A DNA stretch of 64,000 nt from Microbacterium hydrocarbonoxydans (GCF_000956475.1 NZ_JYJB01000005.1:236515-300514); one strand, 5' to 3'. Positions 47,745 to 57,165 are shown, counted from the first letter of the stretch. Notes: generated from the letters alone by a model not told the origin. Numbers and translations: made by a program.

Positions 47745-48377
47745 TCAGCGAGAGGCCCGCAGCAGATCGACCACCTCGCCCTCCTCCACCTGCCGGAAGT
47801 CGACGTAATGCATGCCGACGGCCATGAAGTCCTCGGGCGCACTCAGGCAGACGACCCGATCGGCCTCGGTCAGCGCTCGGAGTGCGTCGGGCGCTGCCAC
47901 GGGGACGGCGACGACGACGGATGCGGCGCCACGGGCCCGCGCGATCGCGCACGCCGCGCGGGCGGTGGCTCCCGTGGCGATGCCGTCGTCGACGATGACC
48001 GCGGTGCGCTCTCTCAGCGACACGGGGCCATGTCCGGGCCGGAACCGCTGCACGCGCATCTCGACTTCGCGCCGTTCCCGGGCTTCGACCTTCTCGAGGT
48101 CGCCGATGCCGACCCTGGCCGCGGCCGTGACCTCGGTGTTGAGCACGGTCGCGCCGCCCTCTCCGACCGCTCCCATCGCGACCTCCGGATGCCATGGGAC
48201 GCCGAGCTTGCGTACGACGAGAACATCGAGCGGCGCGTCGAGCGCCCGCGCCACCTCGGCCGCGACCGGCACGCCGCCACGCGGCAGCCCCAGGACGACC
48301 GCGTTCGGGGGCGGCGTCTCACGAAGGCGAGCCGCCAGCATCCGTCCGGCCTCTCTGCGGTCGCGGAATCTCTCCAT
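47745..48377 (-). CDS. Phosphoribosyltransferase-fold protein
   Basis: 210 residues. PRPP-binding motif VIVDDGIATGATARAA near 127-142 and hood region VLGLPRGGVPVAAEVA. These stand-alone type I PRTases often sit in stress clusters; the substrate is unknown. It lies 31 bp upstream of the antiporter gene on the same strand, so likely cotranscribed. Confidence 0.85.
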   Translation of the reverse strand: MERFRDRREAGRMLAARLRETPPPNAVVLGLPRGGVPVAAEVARALDAPLDVLVVRKLGVPWHPEVAMGAVGEGGATVLNTEVTAAARVGIGDLEKVEARERREVEMRVQRFRPGHGPVSLRERTAVIVDDGIATGATARAACAIARARGAASVVVAVPVAAPDALRALTEADRVVCLSAPEDFMAVGMHYVDFRQVEEGEVVDLLRASR

Positions 48378-48408
48378 GCTCCCGGACTACGCCTGCCGAA
48401 CTCGGCGG

Positions 48409-48699
48409 TCAACCCCCTGATAGACCGTCCTCCGCCTGCTCGCGCAGGCTCGCGTTCTCGTCTTCCAGGTCGAGCACCCGACGGATGCCGGCGATGTTGA
48501 TGCCCTCGTCTCGGAGGTCGGTCACGCGCCTCAGCCGCGCGATGTCGTCATCACTGTATCGGCGGGTGCCCCCGTCGCTGCGGGCCGGGGTGAGCAGGCC
48601 CTTAGCCTCGAACAGACGCAGGCTCGCTTCGGGCAGTCCGAGCAGCTGCGCCGCCACCGCGATCCCGTAGACCGGCATCTGGGAGTCTCGTTCGACCAT
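48409..48699 (-). CDS. MerR-family regulator (HspR-like)
   Basis: 96 residues: MPVYGIAVAAQLLGLPEASL, LRLFEAKGLLTPARSDGGTR, RYSDDDIARLRRVTDL and a short dimerisation helix, as in HspR. No effector domain. Divergent from hsp20 at 48815 and probably its repressor. Start ATG 48699; a second ATG seven codons in is also possible. Confidence 0.85.
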   Translation of the reverse strand: MVERDSQMPVYGIAVAAQLLGLPEASLRLFEAKGLLTPARSDGGTRRYSDDDIARLRRVTDLRDEGINIAGIRRVLDLEDENASLREQAEDGLSGG

Positions 48700-48742
48700 G
48701 TGGAGAGATTTCCTTCCCGAGGGCTTGCATTGAATCGCGGGG

Positions 48743-48788
48743 TTGTTCTATAACAAATCTATAGCACGAGATGCAGATAAGTCTCGTG
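48743..48788. promoter_or_regulatory. Inverted repeats at hsp20 promoter
   Basis: TTGTTCTATAACAA (48743-48756) and CACGAGA-N10-TCTCGTG (48765-48788) lie between the MerR and hsp20 genes in AT-rich sequence. Neither is a consensus HAIR box (CTTGAGT-N7-ACTCAAG), but both are plausible MerR-family sites; the second is in the hsp20 leader. Confidence 0.5.
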
Positions 48789-48814
48789 AAAACCTCGCAC
48801 GAAAGGAGACCCTC

Positions 48815-49237
48815 ATGGCACTGTCATTCGATCCGTTCAGTCAGCTCGATCGCTTCGCCGCGAGCGTGCTCGACTCCGTTCGCGCACCCCGGCTGATGCC
48901 GGTGGACCTGTTCCGCGACGGGGAGCAGTACGTCCTTCACGCAGACCTTCCCGGTGTCGACCCCGGGTCGGTCGACGTCGACCTCGACGGCTCGCAGCTC
49001 ACGATCCGCGCGCAGCGCACGGCCGACAGCCGAGAAGGCGTGCGCTGGCTCGCACGCGAGCGCGGCGCGGGCCAGTTCCTGCGCCAGTTCACCCTCGGCG
49101 AGGGCGTGGATCTCGACAAGATCAGCGCCTCGTACGAGAGCGGCGTGCTCTCCGTGATCATCCCGGTCAGTGAACGCGCCAAGCCGCGCAAGATCGACGT
49201 CGAGTCGCGCGACAGCAGGCAGGCGATCGACGCCTGA
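48815..49237 (+). CDS. Small heat-shock protein Hsp20
   Basis: 140 residues from ATG 48815 with GAAAGGAG 7 bases upstream. Alpha-crystallin domain about 30-130: PVDLFRDGEQYVLHADLPGV, ITIRAQR-type strand QLTIRAQRT, and the ASYESGVLSVIIP motif. ATP-independent holdase. Divergent from the MerR gene; the following DUF2795 gene is probably cotranscribed. Confidence 0.92.
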   Translation: MALSFDPFSQLDRFAASVLDSVRAPRLMPVDLFRDGEQYVLHADLPGVDPGSVDVDLDGSQLTIRAQRTADSREGVRWLARERGAGQFLRQFTLGEGVDLDKISASYESGVLSVIIPVSERAKPRKIDVESRDSRQAIDA

Positions 49238-49330
49238 ACCATGGCGGGGCGGACCACGCGTCCGCCCCGCGTCGACCCGTCTGCGGAACCTCCGCGGCGG
49301 AGCAACTCCGACACGGAAAGGACGACCATC

Positions 49331-49558
49331 ATGCTGCTCTCCCCCACGCTCGATCGTTTCCTCGCCAGCATGGAGTACCCGGCTCTGCGAGACGATCTCC
49401 TGCGCGAAGCCGCGCGTGAAGGTCTCTGCACCGAGGACAGGGCTCTGCTCGAGTCGCTCCCGGAGCAGAGCTACAGCGCGGCGTGGCACATCCGGTACCG
49501 ACTCGGGCGCGCGGCTCTCGCCGAGGCGTTCGAGTCACGCAAGCCGGTCGCCGCCTGA
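49331..49558 (+). CDS. Small DUF2795-like protein
   Basis: 75 residues from ATG 49331 (MLLSPTLDRFLASMEYPALR), with AAAGGA upstream; the frame from 49241 has no ribosome site. Pattern YP...DDLLREA..EGL.....ALLESLPEQ.Y resembles DUF2795. Its position behind hsp20 and before a terminator suggests a stress-linked role. Confidence 0.65.
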   Translation: MLLSPTLDRFLASMEYPALRDDLLREAAREGLCTEDRALLESLPEQSYSAAWHIRYRLGRAALAEAFESRKPVAA

Positions 49559-49578
49559 GGCGCAGACGACACGCTCGA

Positions 49579-49606
49579 GGGAGGGCGGGGAATGCCCCGC
49601 CCTCCC
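49579..49606 (+). terminator. Terminator of hsp20 operon
   Basis: GGGAGGGCGGGG-AATG-CCCCGCCCTCCC, perfect 12-bp stem 20 bp past the DUF2795 stop. Confidence 0.85.
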
Positions 49607-49624
49607 TGACCGTTGGGCCAGGTG

Positions 49625-50665
49625 ATGACTTCCACCTCGCTCTCCGTCCTCGACCTCGTCCCGGTGCGCACCGGGCAGACCAGCGCCGAGGCGATCTCCG
49701 CCTCGCTGAGCCTCGCGCAGACCGCAGATCGGCTGGGATACCGCCGCTACTGGTTCGCCGAGCACCACAACATGCCGGCCGTGGCATCCACGACTCCCCC
49801 GGTCCTGATCGCGGCGGCGGCGACGCGCACGACGAGCATCCGCCTCGGATCCGGCGGAGTCATGCTCCCCAACCACGCGCCGCTCATCGTCGCTGAGCAG
49901 TTCGCCGCCCTCGAGGCCATCGCGCCCGGACGCGTCGATCTCGGTCTCGGACGCGCACCGGGAAGCGACCCGGTGATCACGCAGCTGCTGCGCGGCTCGG
50001 GCACCACGAGCGATGTCGAGCAGTTCCCCCGCCACGTGCAGGACATCGGCGCTCTTCTCGGCGGCGAGGGTGCGACCGTGCGCTTCACCTCGGGCGGCGA
50101 GTACACCGTGCACGCCACACCGGCGGCGACCGGGGCGCCCGAGATCTGGCTGCTCGGCTCGAGCGACTATTCGGCGCAGCTCGCAGCATCCGCCGGCCTG
50201 CCCTACGTGTTCGCGAACCATTTCTCGGGCCAGGGCCTTGACCGAGCGCTCGACCTGTACCGCTCCGGCTATCGCCCCAGCGAGCAGCACCCCGAGCCCC
50301 GCACGTTCCTGACGGTCAACGCCGTCGCGGCTCCCACGCAGAAGGAGGCCGAAGCCAGGGCGCTCCCGCAGCTGCGCATGATGGCGAGGCTGCGCCTGAA
50401 CCAGCCGCTGACTGCACTCGAGACCGTCGAGCAGGCGGCCGCAGCGGAGTCGGATGCCGCCACCGATCAGGTCGTCGCCGCCGCGCGTGAGCGCTGGTTC
50501 GTCGGCACCGGCGAGTCCGTCGCCGCCGAGGTGCGCTCGTTCGCCGAGCGCCACGGGGTCGACGAGGTCATGCTGTCGCCGGTCGCCGGAGCCTACGAGG
50601 CCGAGCCGCGCGACGCAGCACCCGGTCGCGCGCAGACGCTCGAGCTCATCGCCGCTTCGATCTGA
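49625..50665 (+). CDS. LLM-class flavin-dependent oxidoreductase
   Basis: 346 residues from ATG 49625. The bacterial-luciferase-like barrel has RRYWFAEHHNMPAVASTTPP, LGSGGVMLPNHAPLIVAEQF and LGLGRAPGSDP, typical of the YhbW/MsnO8-like subgroup. Probably an FMN monooxygenase; substrate unknown. Followed by a hairpin. Confidence 0.9.
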   Translation: MTSTSLSVLDLVPVRTGQTSAEAISASLSLAQTADRLGYRRYWFAEHHNMPAVASTTPPVLIAAAATRTTSIRLGSGGVMLPNHAPLIVAEQFAALEAIAPGRVDLGLGRAPGSDPVITQLLRGSGTTSDVEQFPRHVQDIGALLGGEGATVRFTSGGEYTVHATPAATGAPEIWLLGSSDYSAQLAASAGLPYVFANHFSGQGLDRALDLYRSGYRPSEQHPEPRTFLTVNAVAAPTQKEAEARALPQLRMMARLRLNQPLTALETVEQAAAAESDAATDQVVAAARERWFVGTGESVAAEVRSFAERHGVDEVMLSPVAGAYEAEPRDAAPGRAQTLELIAASI

Positions 50666-50687
50666 TCTCCCGACACCCGGCTGTCAA

Positions 50688-50712
50688 CCCCTGGTCTTTC
50701 TCCGACCAGGGG
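50688..50712 (+). terminator. Terminator after LLM oxidoreductase
   Basis: CCCCTGGTC, 7 bases, GACCAGGGG, 23 bp past the stop. Confidence 0.75.
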
Positions 50713-50742
50713 CGTAGCGTCGGCCCCGATGGAAGGGGTTCG

Positions 50743-50955
50743 ATGATGAGCACGACGAAGACCCTGGCGCTGTGGGTCGCCTACGGCACGAACGGAGTGG
50801 TGGGCAGCATCCGCCATGACGGCGACGGCTACACGGTGGTGATGGCGGGCTCCGACGCCGCAGTGGGCACCTACCCCAGTCTGGAATCGGCCAAGGGAGC
50901 GCTGCACACGCATATGACGCCGGGCAGCGCCTGGCCGATGTTCCGGGAGCACTGA
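50743..50955 (+). CDS. Small conserved-looking protein, unknown
   Basis: 70 residues. MMSTTKTLALWVAYGTNGVV, GSIRHDGDGYTVVMAG, TYPSLESAKGALHTHM: an alpha/beta pattern without a motif I can name. GGAAGGGG lies 5 bases before the ATG. Own transcription unit between two terminators or hairpins. Confidence 0.6.
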   Translation: MMSTTKTLALWVAYGTNGVVGSIRHDGDGYTVVMAGSDAAVGTYPSLESAKGALHTHMTPGSAWPMFREH

Positions 50956-51026
50956 GCGGGGTCGAGCGGCCGGGCCCGTCCGAGGCGGGTCCGTCTGCCT
51001 ACGGCCGGGATGCGGATGCCCTGCCG

Positions 51027-51977
51027 TCAGTCTTCGGGCTCGCCCGTGAGGATGCCGCGCAGCCAGTCACGCGCCTCGACGAACACCTCGTCCTCGTACC
51101 TCTCCGGATACTGCACGATCTGCCGGTCGGCGCGCGGGTACGAGCCGAGGAAGACGACGCGGGGACTGAACCGGCGGATGCCGAGCAGAGCATCGGCCAT
51201 GCGCTCATGGTTGACATGGCCGTCGGCGTCGATCACGAACCGATAGCGGCCGAGCTCGTCGCCGATCGGGCGCGACTCGATGAGCGAGAGGTTGATGCCG
51301 CGAGTGGAGAACTGCTCGAGCATCTCGAGGAGCGACCCCGGATGATCATGCGGCAGCTCGACGATCAGCGAGGTCTTGTCGGCGCCGGTCGGTTCGGGTG
51401 ATCGGGTCGTCCGCGTCACGAGCACGAAGCGGGTGACGGCCTGCTTGTTGTCGCCGATGTCCTCTGCGAGCACGTCGACGTCGTAGTGGCGCACGATGCC
51501 GGGAGGGGCGATCGCCGCCTGGGCCGGCAGAGTGCCCTCGAGCACGCCGATGGCGGAGGCGACGTTGGATGCCGCGGGCACATGCGCATGCTGGGGCAGA
51601 TGCGCGCCGAGCCAGCCATGGCACTGCGCGTAGGCGACGGGATGGGCCGCGATCACGTGCACGTCGGACAGCGGGGTTCCCCGCGGTGCCACGAGCACGA
51701 AGTTCACCTGCACGAGATATTCGCCGATGATGCGGAGCCCTGGGAGCGTCGCCAGCGCGTCCTGCGTGGTGGAGACGCCACCTTCGATCGAGTTCTCGAT
51801 CGCGATCATGGCGGCGTACGATCTGCCGGAGAGCACGTCGTCGAGCGCCTCGCCGACGTTGTGCACAGCGCGCCAGTCCTGCCCGCGAGCTTCGGGAACC
51901 TGGTCGAGCGCCGCTTCCGTGAAGGTTCCTGCAGGTCCCAGGTAGCTGTATGTGCGGCGTTCGGTCACGCGTTTCAC
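51027..51977 (-). CDS. pheA: Prephenate dehydratase
   Basis: 316 residues. YLGPAGTFTEAALDQ at the N-terminus, the catalytic TRF in NKQAVTRFVLV (near 190) and an ACT domain with HPGSLLEML and LIESRPIG (phenylalanine-binding GALV/ESRP). Converts prephenate to phenylpyruvate. Stand-alone, not fused to chorismate mutase, as usual in actinobacteria. Confidence 0.95.
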   Translation of the reverse strand: MKRVTERRTYSYLGPAGTFTEAALDQVPEARGQDWRAVHNVGEALDDVLSGRSYAAMIAIENSIEGGVSTTQDALATLPGLRIIGEYLVQVNFVLVAPRGTPLSDVHVIAAHPVAYAQCHGWLGAHLPQHAHVPAASNVASAIGVLEGTLPAQAAIAPPGIVRHYDVDVLAEDIGDNKQAVTRFVLVTRTTRSPEPTGADKTSLIVELPHDHPGSLLEMLEQFSTRGINLSLIESRPIGDELGRYRFVIDADGHVNHERMADALLGIRRFSPRVVFLGSYPRADRQIVQYPERYEDEVFVEARDWLRGILTGEPED

Positions 51978-52085
51978 CTTAGCCCTGTCCTCCCGGTCCG
52001 CTCGACGCCGGGTTTTCGGCTCGAATACCTGCGCCCCTCAGAAGTCCGAGGTGCGCGAACGGCTCGGTCGGTGCAGACTGTCTGC

Positions 52086-53729
52086 ATGACCAGCCGTGCC
52101 GGCCTCCCCGCGGAGGAAACTGACCTGATCGATGTCGACGAACTGATCGCCGCGTACTACGATCGCCAGCCGAATCCCGACGTCGCCTCGGAGCGCGTCG
52201 TGTTCGGAACCAGCGGTCATCGCGGCTCATCCCTCTCGAACAGCTTCAACGAGAACCACATCCTCGCGACCACGCAGGCGATCGTCGACTACCGCAACGG
52301 CCAGGGCATCTCGGGCCCGTTGTTCCTCGGCCGCGACACGCACGCGCTCTCGCTGCCCGCCGAGCGCAGCGCGATCGAGGTGCTCGTGGCGAACGGCGTG
52401 GACGTGCGCGTCGACGCCCGCGATGCGTGGGTGCCGACTCCGGCGCTCAGCCACGCGATCCTCACCTACAACCGCGCCCTGTCTGCGGATGACGCCGGCC
52501 GCGCGGACGGCATCGTCGTGACTCCGAGCCACAACCCGCCGCGCGACGGGGGCTTCAAGTACAACCCCCCGCACGGGGGACCTGCCGACACCGACGCCAC
52601 TGGTTGGATCGCCAACCGCGCGAACGAGCTGATCGCCGCCGGTCTCGACGGCGTCAAGCGCATCCGCTTCGCCGACATCGATGCCGACACCCTCGGCAGC
52701 TATGACTTCCGCGACGCCTATGTTCGCGACCTCTCCTCGATCATCGACGTCGACGCGATCCGCAACGCGGGGGTGCGCATCGGCGCAGACCCGCTGGGCG
52801 GAGCATCCGTCGAGTACTGGGCTCTGATCTCCGAGGTGTACGACCTCGACCTCACGGTCGTGAACCCCGAGGTCGATCCGACCTGGCGCTTCATGACCCT
52901 CGACTGGGACGAGAAGATCCGCATGGATCCGTCGTCTCCCTCGGCGATGGCCTCGCTGGTCGCCAAGAAGGGCGACTTCGACGTTCTCACCGGCAACGAC
53001 GCGGATGCCGACCGACACGGCATCGTCACTCCGGACGCCGGACTCATGAACCCGAATCACTACCTCGCCGTCGCGATCGACTACCTCTTCTCGCACCGCG
53101 CGGAGTGGCCGCGGGACGCCGCGATCGGCAAGACGCTCGTGTCCTCGATGATCATCGACCGCGTCGCGGAGTCTCTGGGACGGCGTCTGCTCGAGGTCCC
53201 CGTCGGGTTCAAGTGGTTCGTCCCCGGTCTGCTCGACGGCTCGGTCGCCTTCGGCGGCGAGGAGTCGGCTGGCGCCTCGTTCCTCCGCAAGGACGGTTCG
53301 GTCTGGTCCACCGACAAGGACGGCATCCTGCTGTGCCTGCTCGCGGCCGAGATCATCGCCGTGACGGGCAAGACGCCGTCGGAGCGATACCGCGAGCTCG
53401 AGGAGGCCTTCGGGTCCTCCGCCTACCAGCGCGTGGATGCCCCGGCGACGCCCGAGCAGAAGTCGACCCTCGGAAAGCTGGCACCGGATGCTGTCAGCGC
53501 GACGACCCTCGCAGGCGAGCAGATCACGGCGAAGCTGTCGCACGCGCCGGGCAACGGCGCGGCGATCGGCGGCCTCAAGGTGCAGACCGAGCACGCGTGG
53601 TTCGCGGCGCGCCCGTCCGGTACAGAAGACGTCTACAAGCTCTACGCCGAGAGCCTGATGGGCCCGGAGCACCTCGCCGAGGTCCAGGACGAGGCCCGCG
53701 CCGTCGTGTCGGCAGCGCTGGGCGGCTGA
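52086..53729 (+). CDS. pgm: Alpha-D-phosphoglucomutase
   Basis: 547 residues from ATG 52086. VFGTSGHRGSSL near 40, phosphoserine loop VTPSHNPPRDGG, Mg-binding GNDADADRHG, sugar loop GGEESAGASF and phosphate-binding RPSGTEDVYK. Interconverts glucose-1- and glucose-6-phosphate. Divergent from pheA. Confidence 0.96.
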   Translation: MTSRAGLPAEETDLIDVDELIAAYYDRQPNPDVASERVVFGTSGHRGSSLSNSFNENHILATTQAIVDYRNGQGISGPLFLGRDTHALSLPAERSAIEVLVANGVDVRVDARDAWVPTPALSHAILTYNRALSADDAGRADGIVVTPSHNPPRDGGFKYNPPHGGPADTDATGWIANRANELIAAGLDGVKRIRFADIDADTLGSYDFRDAYVRDLSSIIDVDAIRNAGVRIGADPLGGASVEYWALISEVYDLDLTVVNPEVDPTWRFMTLDWDEKIRMDPSSPSAMASLVAKKGDFDVLTGNDADADRHGIVTPDAGLMNPNHYLAVAIDYLFSHRAEWPRDAAIGKTLVSSMIIDRVAESLGRRLLEVPVGFKWFVPGLLDGSVAFGGEESAGASFLRKDGSVWSTDKDGILLCLLAAEIIAVTGKTPSERYRELEEAFGSSAYQRVDAPATPEQKSTLGKLAPDAVSATTLAGEQITAKLSHAPGNGAAIGGLKVQTEHAWFAARPSGTEDVYKLYAESLMGPEHLAEVQDEARAVVSAALGG

Positions 53730-53822
53730 CAGACCGGCTCCCGCACGCGGGTGGCGCTGATCCGGTTCGGATCGGCGCCAATCGCATCTGAGGCCTGAGG
53801 TGGATGGCAGCCCGCGCGAGGC

Positions 53823-54911
53823 TCAGGGCCAGCGGGTCGCGGCGAGAGCCGCGCCGGCGGCACGCAGCCAGCGTGCGGGGTCGGCGAGCGCGGAAGCCGA
53901 AGAACCGGCGAGTTCCGTGAGCGATGCGGATGCCGTGAACAGAGAGGTGTCGGCATCCGCCGTGATGCGGCCCGCAGCCAGCATGGCCGCGGCATCCGCC
54001 GAGGCCGCGAGCGCGGCGATGAACGAGGGCACCTTGCCGTCGCCGGACTGCCCGTCGTAGGAGCCCTCCCCGGTGATCACGACGTCGGCCTCGGCGATCG
54101 CCTCGGCGAGTCCGATCAGCTCCGCCACCTCGGCGGCGCCGGGCGCGAGCGTCGCTCCCCACGCCACGAGCGCTCCGCCTGCTCCCCCCGCCGCGCCCGT
54201 GCCCGGCAGCTCCGCATCGAGCTCGAGCAGCGCGGCGACACGTGCAAGCTCGGCGTCGACCGCAGGGATATCCACGGGCGTGAGCCCCTTCTGCGGTCCG
54301 AAGACGGCGGCCGCGCCGCGAGGCCCCGCGAGCGGGTTGGTCACGTCGGTGAGCACGCGAACCTCAGGAGCGGCTCTGAGGTTCGACAGATCGGCCGAGA
54401 CGATGTCCGAGAGTCCCCGCGCTCCGCGCGCGACCGGCTCTCCCTCGGCATCGAGGAACCGTGCGCCGAGCGCCGACAGCATCCCCGTGCCGCCGTCTGT
54501 CGAGGCGCTCGAGCCGATTCCGACGACGATCCTCGCGACTGCGTGGTCGAGCGCGGCCACGAGCGCCTGGCCGAGACCCGTGGTGTCCGCATCCCACGGT
54601 CGCAGCTCGTCGAGGAGCTCGATCCCGCTCGTCGACGCCAGATCGATCACCGCGGTGCCGTCGGGCAGCAGCAGCCAGGAGGTCTCGACGGGCACGCCTG
54701 CCGGACCGTCGACCGTGATCGGCATCGGCCGCGCACCAGGCACGGCCGCAGCGAAGGCCGCGACGGTTCCCTCTCCGCCGTCCGCCATCGGCCGGTGCAC
54801 GAACTCCGCAGCCGGGTCGGTCGAGGCCCATCCCTCGGCGAGAGCGGCAGCGGCATCCGCTGCGGTGATCGTGCCCTTGAAGCTGTCGGGCGCGAGGACC
54901 ACCCGCGTCAT
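53823..54911 (-). CDS. Glycerate kinase
   Basis: 362 residues from ATG 54911 (TRVVLAPDSFKGTITAADAA). Motifs FKGT, MADGGEGT, GIGSSASTDGGTGML and VITGEGSYDGQSGDGK identify the GckA/GarK (type I) family. Phosphorylates D-glycerate. Start overlaps the LacI stop by 4 bp: operon of hydroxyacid dehydrogenase, LacI and glycerate kinase, suggesting the route tartronate-semialdehyde or hydroxypyruvate to glycerate to phosphoglycerate. Confidence 0.93.
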   Translation of the reverse strand: MTRVVLAPDSFKGTITAADAAAALAEGWASTDPAAEFVHRPMADGGEGTVAAFAAAVPGARPMPITVDGPAGVPVETSWLLLPDGTAVIDLASTSGIELLDELRPWDADTTGLGQALVAALDHAVARIVVGIGSSASTDGGTGMLSALGARFLDAEGEPVARGARGLSDIVSADLSNLRAAPEVRVLTDVTNPLAGPRGAAAVFGPQKGLTPVDIPAVDAELARVAALLELDAELPGTGAAGGAGGALVAWGATLAPGAAEVAELIGLAEAIAEADVVITGEGSYDGQSGDGKVPSFIAALAASADAAAMLAAGRITADADTSLFTASASLTELAGSSASALADPARWLRAAGAALAATRWP

Positions 54912-55960
54912 GACAGGCCCGGAGTGCTCGCGCGCACGATGACCTCGAGAGGCAGCGGCGGCTGCACCCAGTCGGCGTCGACGGTCGCGCGGAACGCCTG
55001 GTAGCCGACCTCGGCCAGAGGGATGCGCACGGTCGTGAGAGCCGGCGTGACATCGATGCTGGAGGGGACGTCGTCGAAGCCGCACACCGCGATGTCGGTC
55101 CCGATCTCGCGCCCGGCGGCACGCAGCGCCGACATCGCGCCGATCGCGACGACGTCGCTGATGCAGAAGACCAGCGTGCCCGGCTCGATGTCCTCCGCGA
55201 GCGCCTGGGTCATGAGCTCTGCACCGGACTCCCGACGGAAGTCGCCGCGGAGCACCCGCCCGAGTGCGCCGCCGCCGCCCTCGAAACCGGCGCGGAAGCC
55301 AGCGAGACGGTCGTCCGAGGTGCGGACGCCGGACGCTGCGCCGATCGCGATCGCCGAGCGGTAGCCGAGCCCGGCCATGCGTCTGCCGAGCTCCTCCGCG
55401 CCCGAGCGGTTGTCGATCTCGACGTGCGTGTTCTCTGCGCCTCCGGCGCCGAACGTCACGATGCGCCCGCCGAGCGCGGCGAAATCGGCGAGCTCTCGGG
55501 CGGTGTCGGATTCGGTGTCATCGGTGCGGGATGCCGAGAGGATGAGCCCCTGCGGACGCTGCCCCCGCAGCGCCCGGATGATGCGCGCTTCACGATCGGG
55601 GTCGCGCTCGGTGATCGCGATCGTCACGACCAGCCCGTGCTCGTCCGCGCCGCGGGCCACACCAGAGGCGAGCAGCCCGAAGTACGGGTCGGCGATGTCG
55701 GCGACGAGCAGTGCGATCACGGGCGAGGTGCCCCGGGCCGTGGCCTGCGCAGAGACGTTCGCCGTGTACCCGAGCGCCTTCGCCGCAGCTTCCACCCGTT
55801 CGCGGAACGACTCGGCGACCTTGCGCTCGGACCCGTTCAGAACGCGGGACGCGGTGGCGAGCGACACACCGGCCTCGCGGGCGACGTCGTGCAGAGTGGC
55901 GGCGGCGCCACGTGCCGTGCGGGCCTGCCGTTGCCGGGAAAGGCTTTCCGGAGAGCTCAT
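54908..55960 (-). CDS. LacI-family transcriptional regulator
   Basis: 350 residues from ATG 55960. HTH ATLHDVAREAGVSLATASRV with hinge LNGSERKV, then periplasmic-binding-type sensor (VIALLVADIADPYFGLLASG; CGFDDVPSSIDVTPALTTVR). Probably represses the divergent transport/lyase operon through the palindromes at 56033 and 57135. Extended N-terminus of about 20 residues before the HTH. Confidence 0.92.
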   Translation of the reverse strand: MSSPESLSRQRQARTARGAAATLHDVAREAGVSLATASRVLNGSERKVAESFRERVEAAAKALGYTANVSAQATARGTSPVIALLVADIADPYFGLLASGVARGADEHGLVVTIAITERDPDREARIIRALRGQRPQGLILSASRTDDTESDTARELADFAALGGRIVTFGAGGAENTHVEIDNRSGAEELGRRMAGLGYRSAIAIGAASGVRTSDDRLAGFRAGFEGGGGALGRVLRGDFRRESGAELMTQALAEDIEPGTLVFCISDVVAIGAMSALRAAGREIGTDIAVCGFDDVPSSIDVTPALTTVRIPLAEVGYQAFRATVDADWVQPPLPLEVIVRASTPGLS

Positions 55961-56032
55961 GCTCTGAGCATAGTGTCCGCAGCCCTTCCCACGACCGCTC
56001 CTGCGCGCAATCGGCACGGACGGCATGACCCT

Positions 56033-56046
56033 GGCAAGCGGTTGCC
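56033..56046. promoter_or_regulatory. LacI-type operator
   Basis: GGCAAGCGGTTGCC, near-perfect palindrome with the central CG of LacI sites, 73 bp upstream of the lacI ATG and 3 bp beyond the dehydrogenase stop. Implies a separate, autoregulated lacI promoter. Confidence 0.7.
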
Positions 56047-56048
56047 GG

Positions 56049-57047
56049 TCAGGCCATCCGAGCAAGCGCTTCCTGAGTGATCTCGTGCCGCAGCGGACGA
56101 CCGTCGATCAGGCGCTCCAGCTCCTCGCAGACGAGCTGTCCCATCGCGGCGCGATCAGCGCCCATCGAGCCCGCGACATGCGGAGTGAGCTCGACGTTGT
56201 CGAGAGTCCAGAGGGGCGAATCGGATGCCGGCGGCTCCGTCACCGTGACATCGAGCAGAGCGGTCAGATCGGCTCGCCGGATGAGCACCTCGATCAGCGC
56301 CGGCTCGTCGATCAGTCCCCCGCGAGCGGTGTTGATGAGGGTCGCGCCCTGCGGCATCCGCTCGAGAAGCGCCTCGCCGATCATCCCGGTCGTCGACGGC
56401 AGCAGCGGTGCGTGCAGGCTCACGACCTGCGAGCGCTCGAACAGCTCGTCGAGCGAGACCAGCTCGACCTCCAGAGCCTCGGCGGCTTCGGCGGTCGCGA
56501 ACGGGTCGGCAGCGAGCATCCGCACGCCCGTTCCGCGCAGCCTCTGCGCGACCCGCCGGCCGATCTCCCCCAGCGCCACCAGGCCCACGGTGCTCTCTCG
56601 CGCCCCCGAGGCCACACGCGACGCGGCCAGAGAACGCTCGGCGCGGTAGACACGACGAGACCCTGGAACACCGCGCGCCGCGAGGTGGATCTGGGCCGCC
56701 GTCATCGCCGCGACCGGCTCGGCGTTCGCCGCCGCCGCCGAGACGACGACGACCCCGCGCTCCCATGCCGCGTCGGTCACGACATGCTTGACCGAACCCG
56801 CCGCATGCAGCACGGCCCGCAGCCGTGGCGCGCGCTCGAGCAGCGCCGCATCGATCACGGGCGCGCCCCACCCGGTGAGCAGCACATCGACATCGCGCAG
56901 CGCCTCGGGCTGGTCGGCCAGCTCCTGCGCGGTGAGGAACGGCCTGACCAGGTCCGCGATACGGTCGATACCGGCCAGGACCTCGGCCGGATAGACGTCG
57001 GATCGACGTCGCTCCTCCATGACCAGACGCAGCTTAAAACGTTCCAT
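56049..57047 (-). CDS. D-2-hydroxyacid dehydrogenase
   Basis: 332 residues from ATG 57047 with GAAGGAGA 5 bases upstream. Substrate domain 1-115, NAD domain with TVGLVALGEIGRRVAQRL (GxGxxG variant ALGEIG), INTARGGLIDEPAL and catalytic HVAGS (H in place of the HxxW-type motif end). Catalytic R is in NTARGG; the acid E is within VTVTEPP. First gene of the minus-strand operon, divergent from the binding-protein gene. Confidence 0.9.
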   Translation of the reverse strand: MERFKLRLVMEERRRSDVYPAEVLAGIDRIADLVRPFLTAQELADQPEALRDVDVLLTGWGAPVIDAALLERAPRLRAVLHAAGSVKHVVTDAAWERGVVVVSAAAANAEPVAAMTAAQIHLAARGVPGSRRVYRAERSLAASRVASGARESTVGLVALGEIGRRVAQRLRGTGVRMLAADPFATAEAAEALEVELVSLDELFERSQVVSLHAPLLPSTTGMIGEALLERMPQGATLINTARGGLIDEPALIEVLIRRADLTALLDVTVTEPPASDSPLWTLDNVELTPHVAGSMGADRAAMGQLVCEELERLIDGRPLRHEITQEALARMA

Positions 57048-57134
57048 GCGATCTCCTTCGAAGGCGAAACATCCGATCAATGATTGACAGCGCTCGCATC
57101 CCTAGGTTAGATTCGCCAACGACGTCTTGCAAAG

Positions 57135-57150
57135 TGGCAAGCGTTTGCCA
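57135..57150. promoter_or_regulatory. LacI-type operator at transport operon
   Basis: TGGCAAGCGTTTGCCA, 16-bp near-perfect palindrome 15 bp before the binding-protein ATG region and 88 bp from the divergent dehydrogenase start. Same GGCAAGCG core as the site at 56033. Confidence 0.78.
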
Positions 57151-57165
57151 AACCTGGGAGAACCC

